Shown here: positions 1 to 6,742 of the stretch, piece by piece
How positions within the stretch are numbered: position 1 is the stretch's first letter
How the letters are laid out: each line of letters starts with the position of its first letter
Assembly (NCBI GenBank): GCA_937903155.1
Contig: CALCZU010000056.1
Location: forward strand, 1-8,008
Direction: 5' to 3'
Length of the DNA: 8,008 nucleotides
Source: an uncultured Bdellovibrionales bacterium
GTDB taxonomy: Bacteria > Bdellovibrionota > FAC87 > UBA2466
The notes under the pieces: model-generated
What the model was told of the DNA's origin: nothing
The model's database searches: none
Seen by the model: the letters and a program-made list of their open reading frames with translations, nothing else
Position numbers and translations under genes: made by a program

Positions 1-21
1 CTTCCCAGTTCAGCACACAAA

Positions 22-57
22 GGTTGCCGCGGGTGCTGCGCACCCTCGCAATGACGA
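22..57 (-). repeat. Dispersed GTCATTGCGAGG-type repeat copy, left edge
   Basis: Read on the minus strand, this stretch downstream of plsB begins CGTCATTGCGAGGGTGC and contains a perfect hairpin at 31-45 (GGGTGC, 3-base loop, GCACCC). Sixteen bases (40-55, GCACCCTCGCAATGAC) recur exactly at 7988-8003 in the same orientation. GTCATTGCGAGG-type sequences are familiar as intergenic dispersed palindromic repeats in several bacterial groups. That this is a member of such a family is inference from two copies. It lies about 30 bases after the plsB stop codon and could help end transcription or protect the mRNA 3' end, but it has no U-tract. Confidence 0.55.
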
Positions 58-83
58 GTTTTCGATCTTTCTCTCCAACAGTG

Positions 84-2666
84 TCACATAAAGTGGTTGG
101 GGGCTTCTTCGACTAATTTTAGGATTTCTTCGTATTCGTTGAGCTTACTTTCGAGTTCGGCATTCCACTGAATGATTTTTACAAACTGTTTTTCGCCGTC
201 TCTTTCGGTATGTACGACACCGACATTTTCGTACATGAGAAGTGCATTCGAATAGTTTTGAATGGAGTTCGACTCCGGGAAGAAAAGCCCGTCGGTCGCG
301 ATTAAGGATTCGCCGTGTTTCACGATGCGAGAAGCGAGCGACTTTTTCTCAGCGCGATTGCCCTGCTGTTGTTTTAAATAATTTCCGGTGGTGAGATAAG
401 CTTCTAAAAGTTCACCTACAAGCCCCGTATAGATACTCGTGTCATCAATACTTTTGAAATGTTTTCCAACCAATTCTACCCATTTCCGACCGGGGCGACT
501 GTACCAAGTTTCTGCATTCGCATCTTTTTCGCCCGAAAAATAATTCAGAGTTGCGAGAAGTTCGGACATGAAGACAGGCGTCGGGCTAAAAAACAATTCG
601 AATTTCAGAAGGTTTCTGATTTTCAATGCAGATGTGTGAAATCTCTCCCAGGTTTTTACGCCCGGCGTTTCGTTGTCGATCGTCTTAGAGACATCAAATA
701 AAGCGAGTAAAGTAATCGAAGGAATCGCTAAACAGTGTAAGCTGTTATTTTTATAAAAATTTAAAATAATTCTTTTTTGATGTTCGCAGAAATATCCCCT
801 CGGAACTTGATTGGAGTATCCAACGATTCCGCTTTTTTGCAAACGTCGCAACATCTGCTCTGCGGCTTGGCGAAACTCTCCATTTTCAAGTGGAACACTT
901 AAGGGAATCGCAGTGCTTTTCACATACTGCGCGAGTTCAAGAGAGTGCGTCAGAATCTCTTCAAGTGGCAACGAGCCTGCTCGGTGGGTGAGAAGAACTG
1001 AGCACACGATGGCTTTTGCCGTCACGGGACTCACATCATTAATCGATTTTGAAATCTCAAACGCGGTTTTTTGCAGCATGAGCTTTTGATCGATTCCGCT
1101 TTCATTGGCATGCAAGTAAATATCTTTTGCAAAAATGGGATCCGCACAACGCAAATAAACTTTACCGATATTTTTCTTAATCGCGGCACGAGACTTTAAA
1201 AGCCCTTTGGCACTTTCGGCCTCTTTTTTGGCGCCTTTAAGTTCTTTGCTATAAGACCCTTGTTCTAAAACTTCGTCGTACACAATCGAAACCGGGATAA
1301 GAGCGACATCATCTACTGCGCCCATTTGATAGGCTTCTAAAATCATCTTTAAAATACCGTAGGCCGGAGGAAGCATTTTGCCGGAACGACTGCGAGTGCC
1401 TTCGATGAAAAACTTGATATTCACTCGATTTTTCATCAAGTACTCAATGTATTTTCGAAGACAAATACTATAGAGTGCGTTGCCTCTGAAAGAACGTCGA
1501 ATGAAAAAAGCTCCCCCCATTCTAAAAAACATTCCCATCGGCCAAAAAGCCATATTCACGCCCGCAACGATGTGAGGCGTAACCATGTCTTCGTTGAAAA
1601 GCACGTATGGAATGACCAGATAATCTAAATGACTTCGGTGACACGAGACAAAAACAATAGGCTTTGTCTTCATCACTTCGCGTACTTTTTGAAGTTGTTC
1701 TTTGTCGATCACAAGCCCATCGAAAACTCGATTAAAGAGCCATGTGAGAAGGACGCACATGATTTCGATACACCGAAATTTGTAGTTCGAGAGGATTTCG
1801 GTCAGATACTTATACGCTTCCATCATGAGCTTTTTGCGGTCGCCGCCATTTTTTTCGACCAGCTCGTCGATAACTTTTAAAACATCGGGATCCCGCATTA
1901 ATGTTTCTTTCACGGAATGCGGAGAATAATAACGAGAGCCTAACACCACCCGCATCTCTTGATTGACCAAAACAATGATTTTCCGTCGGATAATCCGAGC
2001 AATCTTAAAAGACTCATTTTCCTCAAGCGAATCTGAGGGCTCTGCACTGATATCACTTCGAAATGAAACCGAATCAAGTGTTCTGACCGTAGAATCGCGA
2101 CGTTTGCGAAGGAGATACCAAAGCTTTCCAAACACATTCGGATTCGAACTCCAGCCAAAGAAATATTCACTCGGTTTTCGGTATTCACTTCTTAAAAATT
2201 TACGCCAACGGATAAAAACCGGAACAATCACATATTGGTCTAATTTTCCCTCACTTTTCATCCCCTGGTAGAATCTCGCCAAAAAAGTTTCGAGTGGAGT
2301 GGGAACAAAGAGTTTCTTTCGTTCGCTGGTTGGGCAAAAAATCACTCGAGGTCCGGGTTCGCTCGATAAAAAGAGATGAGAATATTTTTTGGTTCCGAAA
2401 ACGACTTGGAAAAAATAAAGCGGCTTCGCAAGGAATAGGATTCTCTTCCGATTCGCGACCAGAATCGCACCGAGGCCTTGGGTTCGGCACCAGCTGGAGA
2501 GGATGAGCCACTCCACAATTCCGCCGGTCGTGAGTGCAAATATCAGTCGGCCATTTTTTTGGATGTCTTTGAGTTTTTCGACATCCATATTGAATTCGAA
2601 ACGCACAAAGACGGGGTGTGAAACCATTCCCCAAAACCTATCGATCCAATTCGCGATCTTTTCCAA
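84..2666 (-). CDS. plsB: Glycerol-3-phosphate 1-O-acyltransferase, PlsB type
   Basis: The 860-residue product matches the PlsB family, membrane-bound enzymes that put the first acyl chain on sn-glycerol-3-phosphate to start phospholipid synthesis. All four acyltransferase blocks are visible: HRSHLD at 343-348 (catalytic His343 and Asp348), GAFFIRR at 385-391, EGTRSRSGK at 422-430 (substrate binding) and IPVSIVYD at 457-464. The long N-terminal region and the helical C-terminal region fit E. coli PlsB (807 residues), so this copy is slightly long and looks complete. The start is TTG: an in-frame TAG lies four codons upstream, and AGGGACGG precedes the TTG. ATG at residue 14 is the alternative. 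It stands about 220 bases after the GYF gene, behind its own candidate promoter and a structured leader. The family is clear; the start is less so. Confidence 0.95.
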   Translation of the reverse strand: MEKIANWIDRFWGMVSHPVFVRFEFNMDVEKLKDIQKNGRLIFALTTGGIVEWLILSSWCRTQGLGAILVANRKRILFLAKPLYFFQVVFGTKKYSHLFLSSEPGPRVIFCPTSERKKLFVPTPLETFLARFYQGMKSEGKLDQYVIVPVFIRWRKFLRSEYRKPSEYFFGWSSNPNVFGKLWYLLRKRRDSTVRTLDSVSFRSDISAEPSDSLEENESFKIARIIRRKIIVLVNQEMRVVLGSRYYSPHSVKETLMRDPDVLKVIDELVEKNGGDRKKLMMEAYKYLTEILSNYKFRCIEIMCVLLTWLFNRVFDGLVIDKEQLQKVREVMKTKPIVFVSCHRSHLDYLVIPYVLFNEDMVTPHIVAGVNMAFWPMGMFFRMGGAFFIRRSFRGNALYSICLRKYIEYLMKNRVNIKFFIEGTRSRSGKMLPPAYGILKMILEAYQMGAVDDVALIPVSIVYDEVLEQGSYSKELKGAKKEAESAKGLLKSRAAIKKNIGKVYLRCADPIFAKDIYLHANESGIDQKLMLQKTAFEISKSINDVSPVTAKAIVCSVLLTHRAGSLPLEEILTHSLELAQYVKSTAIPLSVPLENGEFRQAAEQMLRRLQKSGIVGYSNQVPRGYFCEHQKRIILNFYKNNSLHCLAIPSITLLALFDVSKTIDNETPGVKTWERFHTSALKIRNLLKFELFFSPTPVFMSELLATLNYFSGEKDANAETWYSRPGRKWVELVGKHFKSIDDTSIYTGLVGELLEAYLTTGNYLKQQQGNRAEKKSLASRIVKHGESLIATDGLFFPESNSIQNYSNALLMYENVGVVHTERDGEKQFVKIIQWNAELESKLNEYEEILKLVEEAPNHFM

Positions 2667-2732
2667 ATTCCGTCCCTAAAATTAAACGAGGATTATCTCA
2701 AGAGCCTGCGATTATTCCCAGTGATAAATGGA

Positions 2733-2782
2733 GGAAGGGTCTTAATAAAAAGGGTGATAACCCAATGGAAAGAGACCCTTCC
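2733..2782 (-). terminator. Nested inverted repeat with terminator-like hairpin
   Basis: A perfect 10-bp outer stem (GGAAGGGTCT at 2733-2742, AGACCCTTCC at 2773-2782) encloses a smaller hairpin. On the minus strand the inner hairpin reads GGGT, TATC, ACCC and then TTTTT (2763 down to 2747), the form of a short intrinsic terminator. The same ACCCTT/AAGGGT words occur in outer and inner arms, so the arms could pair in alternative ways. It may simply end the GYF transcript, 123 bases after that gene's stop. But a promoter-like pair sits between the GYF stop and this element, so it may instead be a conditional terminator in the plsB leader. The inner stem is only 4 bp, so strength is uncertain. 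Confidence 0.5.
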
Positions 2783-2832
2783 CCATAGCACACAGCCGAC
2801 GTTCCGCTCTACAAAAATGAATTCGTAAAGGC

Positions 2833-2860
2833 ATCATAATTGTGTGAGGAACCTTGTAAA
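2833..2860 (-). promoter_or_regulatory. plsB: Candidate sigma70-like promoter for plsB
   Basis: On the minus strand, TTTACA (2860-2855) and TATGAT (2838-2833) are separated by 16 bases, each one mismatch from consensus. Transcription would start near 2826 and give a leader of about 160 bases before the plsB TTG, containing the nested inverted repeat at 2733-2782. The match is by eye, and promoter consensus in this organism is assumed. Confidence 0.45.
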
Positions 2861-2885
2861 GCACTTATTTAAATAGCTAATTTTA

Positions 2886-4205
2886 CTACTTTTTTTGGTC
2901 TACCGCTTCGTGTAATAGGACTTTTGGAAACTGGGCTTTAAAGACCCCTTCCATGTACTGAAGCATGGCAAGTTCGGAGAGGACTTGGGGGTCGAGTTTG
3001 GCACGTTCGTTTTGAGCGTATTGCCGACGTTCTTTGGTGATATTCGTATCAACGATATGCCATTGCTCGGACACAAACCAAAAAACGAAATAGATGTCGC
3101 TCAATTTATCCTGATTGAGTTGAACCGAGCCTTTGTAGTTTCCGACGATTTTGTAGGAGCCAGCTCGACTCTTTTTTATTTCTACCAGGGGACGCCCATC
3201 CAGTTTGAGCTGTGGCAGCTCGGTGTTTAAATACGAAATCAGGTTTTGCACGAAATAAAAAGACGTTCGCGAAAAGAGATCGGCAATTTTTTCATCTGAA
3301 CTTTTTAAGTAGTAAGAATAAGGATGCCGTTGATTTGGAAACTCGGTTTCAAAAATCTTAATACGTTCAATTGCGAGCGGAATATTTTGAAATGGCCCGA
3401 CTAAAATCTGGATATTTTGAAGAAGAAAATTTTTTCTTTCCTCGCCTTTCGTTTGTTTGTAAGCATCCCAGGTCGAGCGCTCAATTTCGGCCGTCAAACT
3501 CGGATCCAGTGCGAAATAACGAGCGGCTTCTGCGGGACGGTTCCGGCGCATTAAAAGCTCGCCCGCTTCGCGATACCTTTGCATCGTGCGATAAAACGTG
3601 AGGAGCTGATCGACGGCTTGCACGGAAATCGAATCTCCAGGACTTTCTTTGATCAACCCTTCGAGTTCGGTGACGGATTCTTGGGAGTTTGTCATCAGCG
3701 TACTTAAAGCTTTGGAGAAAACGGCTTGCCTGTCGCCTTCTGATCGTTTCTTAGAAAGTTTTAGTTTCTGCGCTTTCTCCGTAAGACTTGTCGACGAAAA
3801 ATAAAACTGCGCGAGAGAAGCCACAATTAAAATCGCGACCCCCGTAATAATAAAACGGATACGGTATTTTACAAAAGGGAGCGTTGAAACTTGGCTCATC
3901 TTAAAGACGGGTTCGGTGTCAGGTGTTGTTGCAAAAGTCGGATGCGCCTCGAGACTCGATTTGCCTCCTAAAACACTTGCGACATCGCCGCCAATTTGGG
4001 GACGTTTTCGCTCCGCTTTTTTCGGAGCTTCTTCAACTTTAAAGACGGCTGTTGTATTGAGAGGAACCCAGTTTTCTTGGCCTTCCCACCAGACCATGTC
4101 CTCACCTTTGACTTCGTTGACTCGCATTTTTTCGAGGACTTCTTGTTCGGAGAAGGGGCCTACTTGTTCGCCATCGATGCCAAGGTAGTAGAGTTTAGAA
4201 GACAT
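2886..4205 (-). CDS. GYF_2-domain single-pass membrane protein
   Basis: This 439-residue protein starts with a GYF_2-type domain (about residues 5-55) showing the usual YY...G...GPFS pattern and the WWEGQENWVPL block. In this family the domain is thought to bind peptides or proteins. A basic, Pro/Ala-rich linker follows (56-110), then one transmembrane helix (about 117-137), so the GYF_2 domain is predicted cytoplasmic and the remaining 300 residues periplasmic. The part after the membrane is mostly helical (about 140-300, somewhat repeat-like), then a region with likely strands ending near 385 (YFVFWFVSEQWHIVDT). I recognise no catalytic motif. The ATG is only three bases after the stop of the upstream gene, and the Shine-Dalgarno is weak, which suggests translational coupling. 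Function is unknown; a membrane adaptor or scaffold for the partner gene is inference. Confidence 0.88.
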   Translation of the reverse strand: MSSKLYYLGIDGEQVGPFSEQEVLEKMRVNEVKGEDMVWWEGQENWVPLNTTAVFKVEEAPKKAERKRPQIGGDVASVLGGKSSLEAHPTFATTPDTEPVFKMSQVSTLPFVKYRIRFIITGVAILIVASLAQFYFSSTSLTEKAQKLKLSKKRSEGDRQAVFSKALSTLMTNSQESVTELEGLIKESPGDSISVQAVDQLLTFYRTMQRYREAGELLMRRNRPAEAARYFALDPSLTAEIERSTWDAYKQTKGEERKNFLLQNIQILVGPFQNIPLAIERIKIFETEFPNQRHPYSYYLKSSDEKIADLFSRTSFYFVQNLISYLNTELPQLKLDGRPLVEIKKSRAGSYKIVGNYKGSVQLNQDKLSDIYFVFWFVSEQWHIVDTNITKERRQYAQNERAKLDPQVLSELAMLQYMEGVFKAQFPKVLLHEAVDQKK

Positions 4206-4208
4206 GTT

Positions 4209-5456
4209 TTAGTCTCGATCCGCTAGGGCCCGGCCAAACACGCGAGCGCGCGCCGACTCGAGCTGTTTTCGCCGGTACTCTTCGTGATTGCTTTTACCGA
4301 AAATACTATCGGCGTAAGCTTTCACATCCATGATTTGTATTTCGTAAGGAAAAAATCCGTAATCAAACTTCGGAGGCGCTTCGGGAAATACTTCACTCAT
4401 CATCTGACTCCCTCCCGGGATATTCGATAAGTGCGATTTCACAGCGAGATAGGATTGGTACTGTGGATTATTAATCCGTACAAGTTCTCGGCAAGTAAAC
4501 TGAATGGCTTTGTAGTGTTCACTCGAATGGGGATTAATGAGACTTCGCCCGAGCCTTCTGGTCCCAATTCGGCTTTCGAGACGCTTAATCAATTTATCGA
4601 CGTAAGGCGCATCCACATTTTTTGCGATATGCACATGAATACGGTCGATTTCAAAAGTAAGACGTTTAAGATCAATCAAGCGATTGCGAGATCGGCCAGG
4701 ACGCACATTGGGAAGACTGATAATATTTTTTTCGAGCAAAAGTTTCACGGCCTTAATCGCTTCAAACTTTGTTTCCGTGACAAGACGAATTCCGACTCGG
4801 TCGTAAATCTCTTCAACCACGCTGTCGGCTTTATGGAGCAGCTTAATAATTTCGCGATCGCGATCTTTGCGTTCTTTCTTTTTAAAATAGAGCAGCTTAA
4901 TTCCACCGCCCTGCTCGCTCTTACCCAAGTAAGTCGCACCCGTCGCACTGTCGGTATAGAGAAATTTATCAAGACGAGAGAGCACTTGGCTTTGCATCTG
5001 AAGATAAAATTTTAACCTAGGATCGTAGGTGATGTGAATAATGACATGCATGACTCGTAAAATCGCACACGCATGCATTTGATCCGAATTGCCAACTCGT
5101 TCAGAAGCAATCAAAAGAAGCCGTCGAATATCGCTCACCGATTTTCGCGTCCGCAAATGTTCTGGAACTTTGGGATTTGCCGGGTCGACTAAAGAACGTT
5201 CGATAAAATTAATCGCGTCTTCGTAAAACCCCCACAAAAGTTCGACATCATCGGGACTTGAAGGATCAAATCCATAAGCCACCACAAAAGCATTGGCCTC
5301 ATCCATCGTTTTCAGCTCAAGACGCGGCACATCAAGGATTGAGGATCCTTCGAGAACAACCTTAAGGATAGGCCAAGGATAATCAAAGCTTTGTATGGGC
5401 GAATTCACGGTGTCAAAAATAGCACATCTCGATCCCAATGAGGACCTTGTTCTCAT
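4209..5456 (-). CDS. Divergent RelA/SpoT-like nucleotidyltransferase-domain protein
   Basis: This is a 415-residue soluble-looking protein. Its C-terminal half resembles the (p)ppGpp synthetase domain of RelA/SpoT enzymes: DRVGIRL at 219-225 (like DxxxIR), EHYKAIQFT at 313-321 (like GYQSLHT) and YEIQIMD at 371-377 (like EVQIRT), then a trailing HEEYRRKQ. Asp219, Glu372 and Tyr315 fall where synthetases have their metal-binding acids and guanine-stacking tyrosine. About 50 extra residues lie between the first two motifs, and the usual RxK ATP motif is not clear near residues 183-193 (GGGIKLLYFKK). I do not see an HD hydrolase domain in the N-terminal half. It may belong to an uncharacterised delta-proteobacterial family (I recall TIGR04552, unverified). 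No Shine-Dalgarno precedes the ATG, but a conserved-looking block at 28-46 argues for a start this far upstream. Synthetase activity is unproven. Confidence 0.85.
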   Translation of the reverse strand: MRTRSSLGSRCAIFDTVNSPIQSFDYPWPILKVVLEGSSILDVPRLELKTMDEANAFVVAYGFDPSSPDDVELLWGFYEDAINFIERSLVDPANPKVPEHLRTRKSVSDIRRLLLIASERVGNSDQMHACAILRVMHVIIHITYDPRLKFYLQMQSQVLSRLDKFLYTDSATGATYLGKSEQGGGIKLLYFKKKERKDRDREIIKLLHKADSVVEEIYDRVGIRLVTETKFEAIKAVKLLLEKNIISLPNVRPGRSRNRLIDLKRLTFEIDRIHVHIAKNVDAPYVDKLIKRLESRIGTRRLGRSLINPHSSEHYKAIQFTCRELVRINNPQYQSYLAVKSHLSNIPGGSQMMSEVFPEAPPKFDYGFFPYEIQIMDVKAYADSIFGKSNHEEYRRKQLESARARVFGRALADRD

Positions 5457-5492
5457 GTAATACGCGAATGGTAATGCAAACCCGCTCGCAAT

Positions 5493-5526
5493 TTAATATT
5501 AATATTAAGATGAATATTAATATTAA
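5493..5526. repeat. Perfect 14-bp all-A/T inverted repeat
   Basis: TTAATATTAATATT (5493-5506) and its exact reverse complement (5513-5526) are separated by AAGATG. It starts six bases beyond the mature 3' end of tRNA-Ser and ends about 40 bases before the start codon of the RelA/SpoT-like gene. The absence of G/C pairs makes it a poor intrinsic terminator. It could be an RNA processing signal, a DNA-binding site for an A/T-preferring protein, or part of an A/T-rich promoter. Confidence 0.75.
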
Positions 5527-5531
5527 TGAAA

Positions 5532-5621
5532 TGGCGGAGAGGGGGAGATTCGAACTCCCGATACCCGTGAAGGTATAACGGTTTTCAAGACCGCCGCGTT
5601 CAACCGCTCTGCCACCTCTCC
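5532..5621 (-). tRNA. tRNA-Ser(UGA)
   Basis: The minus strand folds as a class II tRNA of 90 bases. The acceptor stem is GGAGAGG with CCTCTCC, discriminator G and an encoded CCA. The anticodon stem-loop is GCGGT, CTTGAAA, ACCGT, giving anticodon TGA, which reads UCN serine codons. A long variable arm (ATACC, TTCAC, GGGTAT) is typical of tRNA-Ser. The T arm is GGGAG, TTCGAAT, CTCCC. All stems pair, so the gene looks functional. A strong promoter lies 16 bases upstream. The next gene downstream is co-directional, with only an A/T palindrome between them. Confidence 0.97.
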
Positions 5622-5636
5622 AGTAGAAGAAGTTTG

Positions 5637-5665
5637 CTTATAACACATCGTTCTAAGGCTTTCAA
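5637..5665 (-). promoter_or_regulatory. Sigma70-like promoter of tRNA-Ser
   Basis: On the minus strand TTGAAA (5665-5660) and TATAAG (5642-5637) are separated by exactly 17 bases. The predicted start is near 5630, about nine bases before the mature tRNA 5' end. Spacing and placement are what a tRNA promoter should have, which makes this the best promoter call in the window. There is no G/C-rich discriminator between the -10 and the start. Confidence 0.75.
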
Positions 5666-5723
5666 AGTGAAGAGTGTGTCCTTCGTCCCAACTGAAAAGG
5701 GCGAAAAGGTAGGGGGTAAGGTC

Positions 5724-5738
5724 GAAAACGGAGGCCGT
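5724..5738 (-). terminator. Weak terminator-like hairpin after the small gene
   Basis: On the minus strand ACGG, CCT, CCGT is followed by TTTC (5738 down to 5724), 33 bases after the stop of the 101-codon gene and upstream of the tRNA promoter. The stem is only 4 bp and the T-tract short, so this is tentative. The surrounding 5690-5770 stretch is purine-rich on the plus strand and otherwise featureless. Confidence 0.25.
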
Positions 5739-5770
5739 ACTTTTAAGGTCGGTAGAGGAGAATGTAGATT

Positions 5771-6076
5771 TCAGAGCGTCAGAAATTCAGAGAGGTGGCT
5801 CAACCTTTTGTCCTGTAACGCTTGCGAGACCATTTTCTTTGCTCTGGGGCTGTCAGGGTTCAAGATTAAAAATGCCTTTGCTGTCACTGCTGCTGACTCG
5901 CTCACGGGCGCCTCATCCGGAAACTTTTCAAAATGTTTCCGAACAAGATCTTTCTGCAATTTCTTTATCCAACGCTCGGGTTCCGCATTCTCCAAATAGA
6001 CTGACATCACCAAATCCACGGCTGCTTTCTCGGCGGTATTGGGAAGATCCACGTGCTGGGTCATCTCCGTCAGCAC
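5771..6076 (-). CDS. Small hypothetical protein overlapping the SGHYxP gene
   Basis: I do not recognise this protein of up to 101 residues. It is charged and likely all helical, with no signal peptide, membrane segment or cysteine, so it is predicted cytoplasmic. The longest reading frame starts at GTG (6076-6074) and overlaps the end of the preceding gene by seven bases. An ATG at 6064-6062, five bases after that gene's stop, gives 97 residues. GGAG abuts that ATG directly, too close for a normal ribosome site, so neither start is well supported. The overlap suggests translational coupling in an operon with the exported protein. It is kept as a real gene because it is co-directional, tightly packed and has a normal amino-acid make-up. 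Confidence 0.6.
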   Translation of the reverse strand: MLTEMTQHVDLPNTAEKAAVDLVMSVYLENAEPERWIKKLQKDLVRKHFEKFPDEAPVSESAAVTAKAFLILNPDSPRAKKMVSQALQDKRLSHLSEFLTL

Positions 6077-6666
6077 TTGATAATGTCTTTTCCCCGACTG
6101 TCTGGTTTTAAAAAAGCAAAGTCGCTCCCTCTTAACAAAACTAAATCGATCGCGTTAGAGGGAGTTCCAAATCCAACCCTCACCTTACTGGAATCCACAC
6201 CCTTTTTTTCTAAGATCTCCAGAACCTGGGTCACCGCGTATACGTCCGGTTGGTAGTGACCTGATTCGGTAGTCACGCGAATGATGTTTCCCTGCGCATC
6301 GGTTGAAATCGCACCCGCAAAAATGACATCGCGTTGATTTGTAAAGCTGATATGTCCCAATTCGCTGTATCGATAAATACTGTCGCGGTTGAAAAACATC
6401 TGACCTTTTTTATCGATGACGAAAAGACCTCTGGAAATGGATTCAGAACTAACATTTTCTGAAACTAATTTTCCACTCTCTACCTTGCATCGAAAATGTT
6501 GTTTTTCTGTCTTGCTGAGGATGGGGTACTTGCTGTCTCTCAAATCAGATTTTTTGGCGATCATGGGATAGTAGACACGGCAGCTTTTTTTTGCGGCAAA
6601 TCCTGAAGAAGAAAAGAATAATAGAACACACGCACTAAAAATTTCGACTTTCGACTTCAAACTCAA
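6070..6666 (-). CDS. Exported protein with HxSF...AG...SGHYxP motif
   Basis: With the TTG start at 6666 the product has 198 residues. It begins with a signal peptide: Lys at 4 and 6, a hydrophobic core at about 9-20, and likely cleavage after SGFA or SGFAA near residue 24. The mature part has three cysteines (29, 60, 198). Residues 105-140 contain GHISF, then AGAI, G.I and SGHYQP (135-140). I know this ordered motif from exported or effector-like proteins of several Gram-negative bacteria, where it sits near the C-terminus; its biochemical role is unknown to me. A GTG start at 6774 would place 36 non-signal residues first and is less likely. The TTG overlaps the stop of a small upstream ORF, with GGTGG before it. 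Function is unassigned. Confidence 0.75.
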   Translation of the reverse strand: MSLKSKVEIFSACVLLFFSSSGFAAKKSCRVYYPMIAKKSDLRDSKYPILSKTEKQHFRCKVESGKLVSENVSSESISRGLFVIDKKGQMFFNRDSIYRYSELGHISFTNQRDVIFAGAISTDAQGNIIRVTTESGHYQPDVYAVTQVLEILEKKGVDSSKVRVGFGTPSNAIDLVLLRGSDFAFLKPDSRGKDIIKC

Positions 6667-6737
6667 TGCGCCACCAATCCATTCGTGTGAAATGCAGAAA
6701 AGATCGGCACTGTTCCTAAAAGTAAAATAAATTTCAC
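6663..6737 (-). CDS. Short upstream ORF, 24 codons, coupled to the exported protein
   Basis: This ORF starts at GTG (6737-6735), with AAGGAG at 6748-6743 five bases upstream, the strongest ribosome site in this cluster. It encodes a short hydrophobic peptide beginning VKFILLLGTVPIFSAF and stops at TGA (6665-6663). That TGA overlaps the TTG start (6666-6664) of the SGHYxP gene, so ribosomes finishing here could restart there. It may be a regulatory leader peptide, a small membrane peptide, or the remnant of a secreted protein's signal sequence. Nothing outside this sequence supports translation, so confidence is modest. Confidence 0.4.
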   Translation of the reverse strand: MKFILLLGTVPIFSAFHTNGLVAH

Positions 6738-6742
6738 AAGTT

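Noticed and set aside
2251..2634. A 127-codon minus-strand frame
   Set aside because: It overlaps plsB in another frame across its well-supported N-terminal region.
4431..5015. A 194-codon open frame on the plus strand
   Set aside because: It lies wholly antisense to the RelA/SpoT-like gene, has no ribosome site I trust, and its protein resembles no family.
5532..5621. tRNA-Ser as an integration site for a mobile element
   Set aside because: There is no integrase and no duplicated tRNA 3' end in the window; the 10-base match near 7939-7948 is short and low-complexity.
5634..5999. A 121-codon plus-strand frame
   Set aside because: It starts inside the tRNA promoter and runs antisense to the small hypothetical gene; the composition looks like a shadow frame.
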